Positions 48,810-58,783 of a DNA stretch of 64,000 nt are shown here, one piece after another. Numbering within the stretch: the first letter of the stretch is position 1; the number at the start of each line of letters is the position of its first letter. A program made the translations under genes and the position numbers. Below the pieces are notes generated by a model that saw only the letters and a list, made by a program, of their open reading frames with translations, was not told where the DNA came from and did no database searches. Source of the stretch: Polyangium sp. y55x31 (lineage in GTDB: Bacteria; Myxococcota_A; Polyangia; Polyangiales; Polyangiaceae); the NCBI RefSeq assembly GCF_029946505.1, contig NZ_JARZHG010000038.1:1-64000 (forward strand). The letters are read 5' to 3'.

Positions 48810-48923
48810 TCTGAACTCGGCGGCACCGAGATCAACCGCCAAACGGCCGTTCAGACTGCGGTGAACGCGAAGAGATCAAGCGGTCTGGACGATCGCCCGG
48901 CTTGTCCTTCGGTCTCAGGCAGC

Positions 48924-49826
48924 TCAATTTTGGCAGCCAATGCGCTCGTTATGCAGCGCGATATCGTCGATCCACGCCGTGAAACCGGGCGGGGCTTGCT
49001 GATAGTTCGTCCAGCCGATGCGCACCTCGCTGAAGGCGTTCGGGATCTGCGAGCCCTCGTAGTTACCGGGCCCGTTCGCGATGCTGATCTGATCGACGTG
49101 CACGTCGTCGATGTAGAAGTCGTAGCTCTGCGTCGGCCCGTCGATGTGCCATTCCGCGCAATGCCACTGGTCGTCGAACATCCAGGTGTAATCGCTTCCC
49201 TTGCCGAACTCGGCCCCGTTCGGCTGGACGTTGTAGAGGTACTGGACGTGGGAGCCGTTGCCGTCGTTGTTCCAGCCGTCTTTGTCCTCCTTCACGGTAT
49301 CCACCACGCGGACCTCCTCCGGCCCTGCGGTGGGGCCTTCGCCGTAAAGCGCGACGATGGTCGAGTGGACGAAGGCGTCGGGGACGGGGAGCGCCACCTT
49401 GTACCGAATGCGGCCCCAGTGCCCGCTGCCGAGCTTCGAGCCGTCGTGATAGATGCGGCGCTCTCCGTTGACGATCGGGCCCAATTTCAACGAGTGGGTG
49501 CCGCTCACCGCTTCATCGTCGGCGACCGCGGCGGGGTCGCCGTGCTTGGTCCACTCTTGCGGGATCGCGCCGACCTCGGTGGCCTCGAAATCCTCGCAGA
49601 TGATGTATTTGCCGGAGGAGCATGAACCTTGATTCTGGCCGGAGCCGCCGGAGCCGCCGCTCCCGCTGCTGGCCGCCCCGCCGCCGCCGGCGCTGCTGCT
49701 GCTCGTGCCGGTGCTGCCACCGCCATTTCCGCCGTCGCCCGAGCTCGAATTCGAGGCGTCTGAGCTGCAGCCTGCGTGGAATGCGGTCAAGAGGAGCGCG
49801 AGGCCGCAAGCGTGAACACGATGCAT
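48924..49826 (-). CDS. Lipoprotein with concanavalin/polysaccharide-lyase-like domain
   Basis: A 300-residue protein. Signal with lipobox FHAGC (Cys20), a Ser/Gly linker to about residue 75, then a beta-sandwich-like region: CEDFEATEVGAIPQEWTKHG, GTHSLKLGPIV, WHCAEWHIDGPTQSYDFYID, and AWIDDIALHNERIGC at the end. This is the pattern of jelly-roll lectin or polysaccharide-lyase-like domains that bind or cleave glycans. The catalytic residues of a lyase cannot be confirmed. ATG 49826 is used for the signal peptide. Confidence 0.82.
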   Translation of the reverse strand: MHRVHACGLALLLTAFHAGCSSDASNSSSGDGGNGGGSTGTSSSSAGGGGAASSGSGGSGGSGQNQGSCSSGKYIICEDFEATEVGAIPQEWTKHGDPAAVADDEAVSGTHSLKLGPIVNGERRIYHDGSKLGSGHWGRIRYKVALPVPDAFVHSTIVALYGEGPTAGPEEVRVVDTVKEDKDGWNNDGNGSHVQYLYNVQPNGAEFGKGSDYTWMFDDQWHCAEWHIDGPTQSYDFYIDDVHVDQISIANGPGNYEGSQIPNAFSEVRIGWTNYQQAPPGFTAWIDDIALHNERIGCQN

Positions 49827-50048
49827 GGTTGACCTTCGACTTTCTGCGCGAATGGTCGAGCGCTCGCCCACTCGCCCGTAAGGCGCATGACCCTAGCCCA
49901 GTCCGGCGCCTCGAATCAACGATCAACGAAGCGTGTCGGGGAGGTGGTGCTCCCGGCTCGAACCCCCTGGGCGCCCGCGCTTGCCATGGTAAAGCTCGCG
50001 CTGATGACGCACCCGTATCGCCGAGACAGCACTCCCCCCGAGGCACCG

Positions 50049-50807
50049 ATGCGACGCTCGGCGGAGGACCGGCTCGGCAGGCTTCGCTCGGTCCACCGCG
50101 CCACCAGGGAAAGCTTCGTTTTACCCCTCGTGTTCGCCTCGATCCTGCTCGTTTTGACCAGCACCTTGGGCGCCACGGCGGACGGCCTGCGCGGGCTCCT
50201 CCTCTCGTTGCCGTTCGGCCTCGCTTGCTTCGCCTTGCTGGCCATCCCTGCAATACGCCGCCGGGGCCTCTGCATCGAGGTCCACGACTGCGGCCTCGTC
50301 GTCCATCAGCGGCGTGCTCGCGCCGTCATCGTCTTCGAGGACGTCGACGAGCTCTGGTTCGAGCTCGACCGGCGCTCGTTGCCATTCGGGGACCTGGCGC
50401 TCATCCGCGCGGTGCGGCTCGTCGAGCACGGCGGCGGCCCAGCGCATACGATTCCGCTCCACGTCGAGCTCGGGCACGAGATCACTCGGCAGATCGTCCG
50501 TCACTGCTCCCTGCCGCTCGCGGCCGACGCAGAGAAGGCGCTGCGCGCGGGAGAGACGCTCACCTTCGGAAAGGTGCGTATCGACGCCCAGGGAATCATC
50601 CTGGGAAAGAGCCGCGCGGCGTGGAAAGACCTGAGGCTCGTCCGCATGCAGCCCGGCAGGATTGTGTTCTTCCGAGGACAAACCGTGATTCCGTGGCGCA
50701 CGGTTTCCCTCGACAAGGTCCCGCATCCCACGGTCTTCATGAACCTCGTGCGCGCCTGCGCGCCACGGATCGAGGTCGACGATCGCCTCGGCGCGCAGAT
50801 GGGATGA
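50049..50807 (+). CDS. Hypothetical membrane protein with PH-like cytoplasmic region
   Basis: A 252-residue protein with two adjacent membrane helices (about residues 20-65: SFVLPLVFASILLVLT and LLLSLPFGLACFALLAIPA) followed by a soluble beta-rich region (LCIEVHDCGLVVHQRRARAV, VFEDVDELWFELDR). The layout resembles DUF6585-like membrane proteins with PH-type domains; this is tentative. Start choice is uncertain: ATG 50049 follows GAGG; ATG 50004 or 49986 would extend it by 15 or 21 residues. Function unknown. Confidence 0.7.
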   Translation: MRRSAEDRLGRLRSVHRATRESFVLPLVFASILLVLTSTLGATADGLRGLLLSLPFGLACFALLAIPAIRRRGLCIEVHDCGLVVHQRRARAVIVFEDVDELWFELDRRSLPFGDLALIRAVRLVEHGGGPAHTIPLHVELGHEITRQIVRHCSLPLAADAEKALRAGETLTFGKVRIDAQGIILGKSRAAWKDLRLVRMQPGRIVFFRGQTVIPWRTVSLDKVPHPTVFMNLVRACAPRIEVDDRLGAQMG

Positions 50808-50817
50808 CGGAAGACGA

Positions 50818-50865
50818 GGCCCCGCGGGCACGCACTTGCATGCAAGTTCGACCCCCCCGCGGGCC
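50818..50865. terminator. Nested palindrome, candidate bidirectional terminator
   Basis: Between convergent stops at 50807 and 50910 there is an outer stem GGCCCCGCGGG (50818-50828) with CCCGCGGGCC (50856-50865), enclosing a perfect 14-bp palindrome ACTTGCATGCAAGT (50834-50847). The structure can form in both directions. There is no long T-tract, so factor-independent termination is uncertain. It is unrelated in sequence to the hairpin arrays. Confidence 0.4.
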
Positions 50866-50909
50866 TGCTGCCGCGCCGGGTGCAGCGTGATCACATGTGC
50901 GTTCCTCCC

Positions 50910-52160
<1,251 letters not shown>

Positions 52161-53540
52161 TCAGCGCGGCTCTGCGGCGGGCACGGGCGGCGGGAGACGG
52201 CCAGGGAGGAGTGCGGCGCAGCCGAGGGTCACGACCAGCGAGGCGCAGAAAATCACGATCGATGTCGCGTGCTCGCGCCTGGCGATCTCGGGGGCCGGGC
52301 TCTCCGTGAGGACCAGGCCGAGCACGGTCAACCCGGCAATGCCGCCGAGGTAACGCATGGTGGAGGTGAGGCCCGCCGCCATTCCGCTTTTTTCCCGCGG
52401 GACGTCGCCGATCGACGAGGCTTGCGCGGGCGCCGATGTCAGGCCGAGGCCCAGGCCGAGCAAGCCGAGCGCGGGCACCGCGTCCGTCACGGCATGGAAG
52501 GGCAAGATCACGAGCAGCACCATTGCAGCGAGCGCGAGCGAAGTGCCGACGAGCGCGACGGCGCGCGCCCCGAAACGCTCGGACGCGCGCCCCGCGAAGG
52601 GGGAAGCGACGATCATCATGGCCATCATCGTCACCAGCGTATTGCCGACGTCGCGCGGCCCCGCGCCGAAGAGGCGCCCCGCGACCTGCGGCAGCTCGAA
52701 CAGCATCGAGTACATGGCGAAGTTCTGGATGGCGATGAGCACGCTCCCCGCGACGAAGCTGCGGCGCCTGAACAATGAAAAATCGATGACGGGATCCGCG
52801 GCGCGTCGCTCCCACCAAGCAAAGGGAACGAGCCCCAGAACGCCGAGCGCGGCGGCCCATCGGAGCTCCTTGTTTTCGAGGCCGATCACGAGCCCGAGGA
52901 GTGAGGCCCCGAGCAGCACGGAGCCAAGCACGTCGAAGCGAGGTCGCGCCGCAGCCTCTCGCGGCGGCGAGGCCGCGCGGTCGCCGAGATGCACGAGCGC
53001 GGCGGAGAGGAGCAGGACCGGGACGTTCGCGAGGAAAATGGACGTCCAGCCGAAATGCGTCACGAGCAGCGCCCCGACCTTCGGGCCGAGGCCCGCCGAG
53101 AGCCCCATCATGGCGCCCATCGCGCCGAATGCGCGCCCGCGCACCTCCGGTGGGAGCTCCGTGCGAAGCATGGCAAACGCGCTCGGGGCGAGAATCGCGC
53201 CGCCCGCGGCCATGAGAATGCGCGCCGCCGTGAGCCCCGGGAGCACGGGCCATAAAGAGGCGAGCGCGGCGCCGAGCGCGAAGAGGATCTGCCCCAGCGC
53301 GAGCGCCCGCCGATATCCGAGCCGATCGCCGAGCTTGCCGCCCGGGCTTTGCAGGACGATGTTCGTGAGCAGATAACTCGATACGAGCGCCTGCCGGAGC
53401 ACGCCTGAGTCGGCGCCGAGCGTGCGCGACATCTCGGGCAACGCGACCGCCACCATCGTCGAATTGAGCGGCGCGAGCGACGCCGAAAGCGCGATAGCGA
53501 CGAGCAGGCGCACAGGGACACGGGGCCCTTGCTCAGCCAC
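52161..53540 (-). CDS. MFS drug:proton antiporter, DHA2-like
   Basis: A 459-residue membrane exporter. The N-terminal SLAPLNSTMVAVALPEM fits DHA2 motif D (LDxTxVNVALP), and GGKLGDRLGYRRAL fits MFS motif A. About 12-14 membrane helices are visible. Such transporters export toxic compounds or secreted metabolites. The start is GTG at 53540 within the last codons of the ATP-grasp gene (8-nt overlap), so it is translated as part of that operon; a long upstream extension in frame is a chance frame. This tight link suggests that it exports the substrate or product of the dikinase pair. Confidence 0.92.
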   Translation of the reverse strand: MAEQGPRVPVRLLVAIALSASLAPLNSTMVAVALPEMSRTLGADSGVLRQALVSSYLLTNIVLQSPGGKLGDRLGYRRALALGQILFALGAALASLWPVLPGLTAARILMAAGGAILAPSAFAMLRTELPPEVRGRAFGAMGAMMGLSAGLGPKVGALLVTHFGWTSIFLANVPVLLLSAALVHLGDRAASPPREAAARPRFDVLGSVLLGASLLGLVIGLENKELRWAAALGVLGLVPFAWWERRAADPVIDFSLFRRRSFVAGSVLIAIQNFAMYSMLFELPQVAGRLFGAGPRDVGNTLVTMMAMMIVASPFAGRASERFGARAVALVGTSLALAAMVLLVILPFHAVTDAVPALGLLGLGLGLTSAPAQASSIGDVPREKSGMAAGLTSTMRYLGGIAGLTVLGLVLTESPAPEIARREHATSIVIFCASLVVTLGCAALLPGRLPPPVPAAEPR

Positions 53541-54339
53541 GCGTGATCGCCCTTCGCTGGAGCAGATACAGGCGACCCGCGGCGAATGCCCATTCCAGAT
53601 CCTGCGTGCCGCCGAAGGCCGCTTCACACGCCGAGGCCAGCGCGTCGAGCGCGGCGAGGCGCGCGTCGTCCAGGCAAAGCGCGGAGATCTGGTGCGCCGG
53701 GACGGCGACCTCGACCGTCCCGCCTTCCTCGCTCCACGAGATCGCGCAGTCCTTCTCGCCCGCCCTCTTTTCGAGCACGCGCCCCCCGCGCGCCACGCGA
53801 TAATGGTCCGGCGTGACGATCCCCGCGACGACCGCCTCGCCGAGGCCCCACGTCGCCTCGATGACACGCTCGTCCGCGCCCGTCGTCGGGTGGCGCGTGA
53901 AGAGCACGCCCGCGCAATCGGCCTGGACCAACCTCTGGATGACGATTCCCATCCGGGGCTCCGGCGGAAGCCCCAGCTTGCGCCGATAGGCGAGCGCCGA
54001 CGGCGTCCGCGCCGAGCCGTGCACGGCCTTCAGCGCGTCGAGCAATCCGGACCGGCTGCGCACGTTCAAGATCGTCGCGTGTTGCCCGGCGAAGCTCGCC
54101 GAGCCGGAGTCCTCGCCGACGCCGGAGGACCGCACGGCCACGGGCCCGGCGAGCGTCGCGAATGCATCGAAGAGCGCCCCGTGCAGCGCCTCTTCCCCCG
54201 CGACCACGCGATCCACGAGAGCGGACGAGAGCGCGAAGGCCGGCGGCACGGGCAGGCCACTTCGATGCGCTTGCCCGAGCTGCGCGGCTTTTCCGCCGAA
54301 CTCGGCCTCCGGCAGGTGCTGATCGAGCGTCGCGATCAC
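53533..54339 (-). CDS. Stand-alone PEP-synthase ATP-grasp domain protein (dikinase subunit A)
   Basis: A 268-residue protein corresponding to the N-terminal ATP-binding half of PEP synthase, PPDK and rifampin phosphotransferase (PPDK_N). Matching segments: FGGKAAQLGQAHRSGLPVPP, VAVRSSGVGEDSGSASFAGQ, MGIVIQRLVQADCAGVLFT, VIEATWGLGEAVVAGIVTPD, and DLEWAFAAGRLYLLQRR. It lacks the swivelling His domain, which the preceding gene encodes. The start is GTG at 54339 overlapping that gene's TGA by 4 nt. The pair is thus a split enzyme with the usual domain order reversed: ATP would phosphorylate the His of subunit B. Confidence 0.9.
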   Translation of the reverse strand: MIATLDQHLPEAEFGGKAAQLGQAHRSGLPVPPAFALSSALVDRVVAGEEALHGALFDAFATLAGPVAVRSSGVGEDSGSASFAGQHATILNVRSRSGLLDALKAVHGSARTPSALAYRRKLGLPPEPRMGIVIQRLVQADCAGVLFTRHPTTGADERVIEATWGLGEAVVAGIVTPDHYRVARGGRVLEKRAGEKDCAISWSEEGGTVEVAVPAHQISALCLDDARLAALDALASACEAAFGGTQDLEWAFAAGRLYLLQRRAITRG

Positions 54340-56099
54340 GTCGCCACCTCCAGCGAGACCGCGGGCGCCGCGGCGAGGACCGTCACTTCGCCTTTTTCGC
54401 CGTCCACGCGCACGAGCGCCCCGTCGGGGATCGTCGTCGTCGCCTCCTTCGTGCCGACGATCCCGGGGATGCCGTATTCGCGTGCCACGATCGCCGCGTG
54501 CGAGAGCTGCCCTCCCCGATCGGTCACGATCGCGCCGAGCAGCGGGAGCACGACGTTGAAATAAGCCGACGTCGATCGTGTCACGAGCACGTCCCCTTTT
54601 TGAATGCGCCCGAAATCCGCGGGATCGAGGACGACCCGCGCCGTCCCTTCGTACGCGCCTGCATTGATGGACAGGCCCGCGACGCGCACGACCGTGTCCT
54701 TCTCCTCGGGCTTTGGGCCCGCGTGCTCCTGGAACACGTCGGCCATGAGCACGTTCATCGCCTTCATCGCGCGGCGCGCCGGGGCCGGGAAAACGTCGAG
54801 GGGCGGCGGCTCGCCGGGCGGCGCGTTCAGCCAGGCAGGCGCGTGATCGAGCGTCATCGTCGCGCGATACAGCGCGCGCTTCGCGAGCTCCTCCGCGGAG
54901 GGGCCCTCTCGATCGTCGAGCAGCGCGAACATCTCGTCCATCGTGAGATCCACGGCGAGCTCGGGATCCCCGATCTTCCCGGCCGCGGCGAGGCGCCGCC
55001 CCACTTCGAGCACGGCCCTCCGCGCGAGCCCCGTCCCCCAACTGTCCGCGTAAATGCCTCGCTCGTCGCGCAGCCGGTTGACGAGCCGCGCCTCGCCGAG
55101 CAGCTCGTCGAATTGCGCCCGGTGCGCGGCCGGCACCCGCGCGCGGAGCTCCCGCTCCTTCGCGTCGCGCGCGGCGAGCGCCTCTTTTTCCTTGAGGTCT
55201 CTATCGATCACCGCGCGAATGGCCCGGACGAGCATGTCGGGCAGCTCCCCCGCGGTCTTGTCCGCGATGTCATACCCGATCGACCGATATCGCACGAGAT
55301 CGAGGTACCCACGCGCCGCCGCCCCGACCTCCCCCGGCACGGCCACGAGCGCATCGAGCACGCCCTGCGGATCTCCCTTCCCGGCGAGCACCGCGCGGCC
55401 CTCCTCGCTCGCGCGCAGCGCCTTGCCCAGCGCCTCCAGCTCGTCGATGGCGATCCCGCGGGCGAGCGGCGACGTCCCCTGCAAAAGCGCGAGCACCTCC
55501 CCCGTGCTCGCGCCCGTCCATTCGCAGGTATGCGCGGTGTAATCGCCCGTCGGTAGGATGGCCGCGATGTTGTATTCGTGGTGCAGGGTCGCCATGTCCT
55601 CCATGTGCCACCGCACGCGCCGCACGAGATCCCGGAGCTTGCCGAGGTCGAGCGAGGCCGGATCGATCGCCTGCAAGGCCCGGTTCTGCGCGATCGCCCG
55701 CGGCTTGTCGCTCCGATCCCAACGCTCGAGATCCGCGCGCCACAATTTCGTCTCGAAGGCGCGCTGGCATTTCTGGATCCGCGCCCGGATCCCGGGGTGA
55801 AGCCGGAAGAGCAGCCACAACACGGCCTTCGGCGGCGGTTGCCCGCCGCCTCCTCCCTCGGGGACGCCGTACGGCACCATTTGCGCGTACCCGAAGCCGT
55901 TCACCGGGACCATGTTCATCCGGGCCATGAGGAGCCCATATCGCTCCATTCCCTTGGTGAAACCTCGCGGCACGCCGCGCGCCATGACCTCGGCGCCGAA
56001 CCGCGTGCTCGGGCGGATGAAATGGGACTTCTCGAGCTCCCAGGGGCCCGGCCCGGGTGGTTCGAACTTGAGGTCGGGGAACATCGGATGGGTCTTCAT
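54336..56099 (-). CDS. PEP-utilizing/rifampin phosphotransferase-like protein with phospho-His domain (dikinase subunit B)
   Basis: A 587-residue protein without an ATP-grasp domain. The N-terminal ~440 residues resemble the substrate-binding middle region of rifampin phosphotransferase and PEP-utilizing proteins. Residues about 490-580 form the swivelling phosphohistidine domain: LVTRSTSAYFNVVLPLLGAI, then GGQLSHAAIVAREYGIPGIV with the catalytic His, and EGTARVVLDPADF before it. It should accept phosphate from subunit A and pass it to a small molecule or to pyruvate. ATG 56099 follows GAGGTGAAGG; a GTG at 56117 is possible. It is the first gene of the operon, divergent from TetR. Confidence 0.88.
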   Translation of the reverse strand: MKTHPMFPDLKFEPPGPGPWELEKSHFIRPSTRFGAEVMARGVPRGFTKGMERYGLLMARMNMVPVNGFGYAQMVPYGVPEGGGGGQPPPKAVLWLLFRLHPGIRARIQKCQRAFETKLWRADLERWDRSDKPRAIAQNRALQAIDPASLDLGKLRDLVRRVRWHMEDMATLHHEYNIAAILPTGDYTAHTCEWTGASTGEVLALLQGTSPLARGIAIDELEALGKALRASEEGRAVLAGKGDPQGVLDALVAVPGEVGAAARGYLDLVRYRSIGYDIADKTAGELPDMLVRAIRAVIDRDLKEKEALAARDAKERELRARVPAAHRAQFDELLGEARLVNRLRDERGIYADSWGTGLARRAVLEVGRRLAAAGKIGDPELAVDLTMDEMFALLDDREGPSAEELAKRALYRATMTLDHAPAWLNAPPGEPPPLDVFPAPARRAMKAMNVLMADVFQEHAGPKPEEKDTVVRVAGLSINAGAYEGTARVVLDPADFGRIQKGDVLVTRSTSAYFNVVLPLLGAIVTDRGGQLSHAAIVAREYGIPGIVGTKEATTTIPDGALVRVDGEKGEVTVLAAAPAVSLEVAT

Positions 56100-56188
56100 G
56101 GCCTTCACCTCGACCACGCTCCTCGGTGACGATTTCGTTACGGTTGCGTGTCGAACCCGAGGCTACGAGATTCCCGTCCGCACGTCCA

Positions 56189-56247
56189 GTACCCGATGAC
56201 CATCTGAGCAAGTTGGTCATCGAGTACCACCCGGTGTTGGTCATCGG
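56189..56247. promoter_or_regulatory. TetR operator candidate with extra half-site
   Basis: Two 14-nt arms, GTACCCGATGACCA (56189-56202) and TGGTCATCGAGTAC (56214-56227), form an inverted repeat with 13 of 14 positions paired and an 11-nt spacer. A third half-site, TGGTCATCGG, lies at 56238-56247. The array sits between the divergent TetR gene (start 56275) and the dikinase operon (start 56099), the usual place for an autoregulated repressor site. Confidence 0.75.
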
Positions 56248-56274
56248 TCGACGGCCGCTGTAGAGTAGGGCGCG

Positions 56275-56976
56275 ATGGCGGCGTACGAAGACGAGCAGCA
56301 CCGAGCGCGCGCGGAGCGGATCCTCGCGGTGGCCCAGGAGCTGCTCCTCAGTTGGGGCTACAAGCGGGTCACGATCGACGACATCGCGCGTCGTGCTCGT
56401 GTAGGGAAGGGCACCATCTACCTCCACTGGAAATCGAAGGAGGCGCTCTTCATGGATCTGCTGCGCCGGGAGGTAGCTGCCATCCTCGACGCGCAGCTCC
56501 ACGAAATTCGAGCGGAGCCGATGATGGTGCTGCCGCACCGGATGTTTCGCTCGATGTTCCTGCTCCACACGGGGCGCCCGCTCGCCAGGGCCATTCTCGG
56601 AGAGGAAGCCGATATCCTGGGCGCGCTGGCGCCGGACCGATTGGCGCCGTCCTTGGCCCGCGTCCTCGGGCTCACGACGCTCCTCACCGGCATCTTGCAG
56701 GCCTTGCGGGATCACGGGCTGATGCGTGTGGATCGCCCGCTCGCCGATCAGGCACATGCCATCGAGGCAATCCTGTCGGGTTCCTTTCTGCTCACCAAGC
56801 TGCCGTCGCACGAGGTGCCCACGCTGGAGCAACAGGCGGACATCCTGGCCGTCACGGTGCGAGACGCATTCGAGAGGCCCGAGCCGCCGGATCGCGCAAC
56901 CGTCGAAGCAGCGGCGGAGCGACTCGGCGCGATGCTCGACGACATGCGCACGCAGCTCCTCGGCAAACTATCCTAG
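56275..56976 (+). CDS. TetR/AcrR family transcriptional regulator of the dikinase/MFS operon
   Basis: A 233-residue repressor. Helix-turn-helix at residues 12-60: RILAVAQELLLSWGYKRVTI, then DDIARRARVGKGTIYLHW, KSKEALF. The ligand domain follows. It is divergent from the dikinase subunit B gene and directly downstream of the GATGACCA/TGGTCATC inverted repeat, which it probably binds. The likely inducer is the compound handled by the phosphotransferase and MFS exporter. It is unrelated in sequence detail to the TetR at 22394. Confidence 0.92.
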   Translation: MAAYEDEQHRARAERILAVAQELLLSWGYKRVTIDDIARRARVGKGTIYLHWKSKEALFMDLLRREVAAILDAQLHEIRAEPMMVLPHRMFRSMFLLHTGRPLARAILGEEADILGALAPDRLAPSLARVLGLTTLLTGILQALRDHGLMRVDRPLADQAHAIEAILSGSFLLTKLPSHEVPTLEQQADILAVTVRDAFERPEPPDRATVEAAAERLGAMLDDMRTQLLGKLS

Positions 56977-57162
56977 GTTTGCCGATCGGATACGTGAAGG
57001 AAAACCCTGGGCAAGCCGTGACCTTCTGCTGCAGGCCGCCGGATACGTGAAGCCATGAGCGGCCCCGTACGGATCGAGGCAAACGACTGGATTGCGGAGC
57101 GGCCCCTGGACTTTCACCCGACAGGGGAAGAAGTCATTCGCTGCCGCAATCCTTGCCGAGTC

Positions 57163-57792
57163 TCACTTGCCGCCGGTCCCTGCCGGCGGTGTCTGCTTCA
57201 ATGGCTCCAGCGGGAGCCTGAAGCCTGGCGCCTGGAAGACGCAGTTTTTCTGCTCGATGAGCACCGTCTTGCTTCGCGGCGCATAACCAGGGTGCGACGC
57301 GCGCAAGGTGTAGTTGCCCGCAGAATCGACGACCCAGGAGGACTTGCAGTCCCCAGGCCGTCGAGGTTGCCTGAGAATCTCTTTCCCCTGCGGGCTCGTC
57401 AACGTCACCATTGCGTCGCAGAGCGACCTCTCCGTCGACGCGTCCTGCACCTCGACGACCAGCGACTCGACCAGCACGAGGGATCGGTGCGTACAAGGCG
57501 GGGCGTTCGCGGCCGCTTTCTCTTCCTCGGTCGGAGGCGCCGGCGGCTCCTTTGCGGGCGGCGCCTGGGACGCGGCTGCCCCCGACTCCGGGGCAGCGCC
57601 GCCGTCCGTCACGGGCGCCGCGGCGGTCGGCGAAACGGGAGGAGGTGCAGCCGGACCCGAGGAGGTCGAGCCCGGCGCAGGCCCCTGCGCGGCCGCAGGG
57701 CCCTGCGCCGGGCCAGGCGATGCCACGCGCGCGCCGCAGGCGGCGGCGCCCAGCAAGAGGAGAATCGAGCCGATTGCGGAGCGAGCTTTCAT
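57163..57792 (-). CDS. Lipoprotein with carboxypeptidase-regulatory-like domain
   Basis: A 209-residue protein with a lipoprotein signal (LGAAAC, Cys19) and an Ala/Pro/Gly-rich linker to about residue 95. Residues about 100-200 match the CarboxypepD_reg-like Ig fold: VEVQDASTERSLCDAMVTLT, CKSSWVVDSAGNYTLRASHP and GYAPRSKTV with two Cys. Such domains stabilise or tether surface proteins and have no activity of their own. ATG 57792. The next gene upstream on this strand is the protease, 163 nt away. Confidence 0.82.
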   Translation of the reverse strand: MKARSAIGSILLLLGAAACGARVASPGPAQGPAAAQGPAPGSTSSGPAAPPPVSPTAAAPVTDGGAAPESGAAASQAPPAKEPPAPPTEEEKAAANAPPCTHRSLVLVESLVVEVQDASTERSLCDAMVTLTSPQGKEILRQPRRPGDCKSSWVVDSAGNYTLRASHPGYAPRSKTVLIEQKNCVFQAPGFRLPLEPLKQTPPAGTGGK

Positions 57793-57955
57793 GAGAACCC
57801 TACGGTTTCTGTCACCGGCAGCCTGTACGATACGTCGTTCATGGATAGCACGGCGCGTTTGGGGCAGGAACTCGAGAGCGGAGCGGCCGTCTCCACCGCC
57901 GCGAGCGCACCGGCAGGCGCTGCTGCAGCAGCTTGCATTGCCGCCGGCGCCGCCG

Positions 57956-58783
57956 TTACGGCCCGACAGTGGTCATGGTGGTCTGTACCCAGGTCCTGAA
58001 TCGGTCGGCCGGGACGACATACCCGGCGTTGACGGGAGACCCGGAGACTGCGGTCACGACCCCAGATACGCCCGCCCCTCCGAAGACGTCGATGCAGGAA
58101 GTGCCGGAGTCTCCCTGCAGTGGGATCTGGCTGAGCGCATTCGGGATGAGCGTCACGTAATTCGTGTTGGTCGCGGAAACGGGCATGGCCCCGCAGTGCA
58201 GAATCCCGTGGGATCCGGCCACCTCCGCCGTCCACCCGTAACCGCAGCAACTCAAGGTCGTGCCCGCGAGCGTCGACGTCGCCGCCGTGCTGATCGAGCG
58301 TGTCACAGCGCCGCTGAACGCAGTCGAGAGGTGAATCAGCGCCACGTCCACGTCGGCCGGCTGCGTGGGCGACGTAGCACCCCCGGTCGTGTGGCTCGGG
58401 TGAATGTAGACGTTTTGCCAGATGCGCGTGGGCGCGCTCGGATCCGTCACGTGGCCCCACGTCACTGAAATTTGAGTCGGAGCGCCACCAATATCGCTGG
58501 CATCAACAACATGCCCGGCAGTCAAGACCCATCTCGGGCCCAGCAGCATTCCCGTGCCTCTCTTGCGGTAGAGCAGGCCGCCGACGTTTCTCTCTACCGT
58601 GATGTCCACATTCCCATCCGCGCTGGGGAGAGGCGCCCACAGGCCGTTCCGGATCTCCTGCTCCGAGATGCCGACGTCCTCGGTCTCGGTCTGGGTCTCT
58701 TCCGAGTCGGCGGCCTCGATCGTGCAACCGCCCAGGAGGGCGAGCAGCGCGACGGATCCAAGCAATTTAGGCAAATTCGACAT
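57956..58783 (-). CDS. Trypsin-like serine protease, lipoprotein
   Basis: A 275-residue S1 family protease. Signal with lipobox LLGGC (Cys20), then a short pro-region. The triad is complete: His91 in VLTAGHV, Asp146 in DVDVALIHL, Ser226 in QGDSGTSC. Cys pairs (LSCCGYG, ILHCGAM, TSCIDV) fit disulfides. It should be exported and anchored, and may process surface or prey proteins. ATG 58783 follows GGAGA; longer in-frame versions lack a signal. The N-terminal SEETQTETEDVG is an acidic linker. Confidence 0.92.
   Translation of the reverse strand: MSNLPKLLGSVALLALLGGCTIEAADSEETQTETEDVGISEQEIRNGLWAPLPSADGNVDITVERNVGGLLYRKRGTGMLLGPRWVLTAGHVVDASDIGGAPTQISVTWGHVTDPSAPTRIWQNVYIHPSHTTGGATSPTQPADVDVALIHLSTAFSGAVTRSISTAATSTLAGTTLSCCGYGWTAEVAGSHGILHCGAMPVSATNTNYVTLIPNALSQIPLQGDSGTSCIDVFGGAGVSGVVTAVSGSPVNAGYVVPADRFRTWVQTTMTTVGP

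Noticed and set aside
48810..48923. Hairpin CTCGG-CGGCA-CCGAG as a terminator
   Set aside because: A 5-bp stem without a T-tract is expected by chance in DNA this GC-rich.
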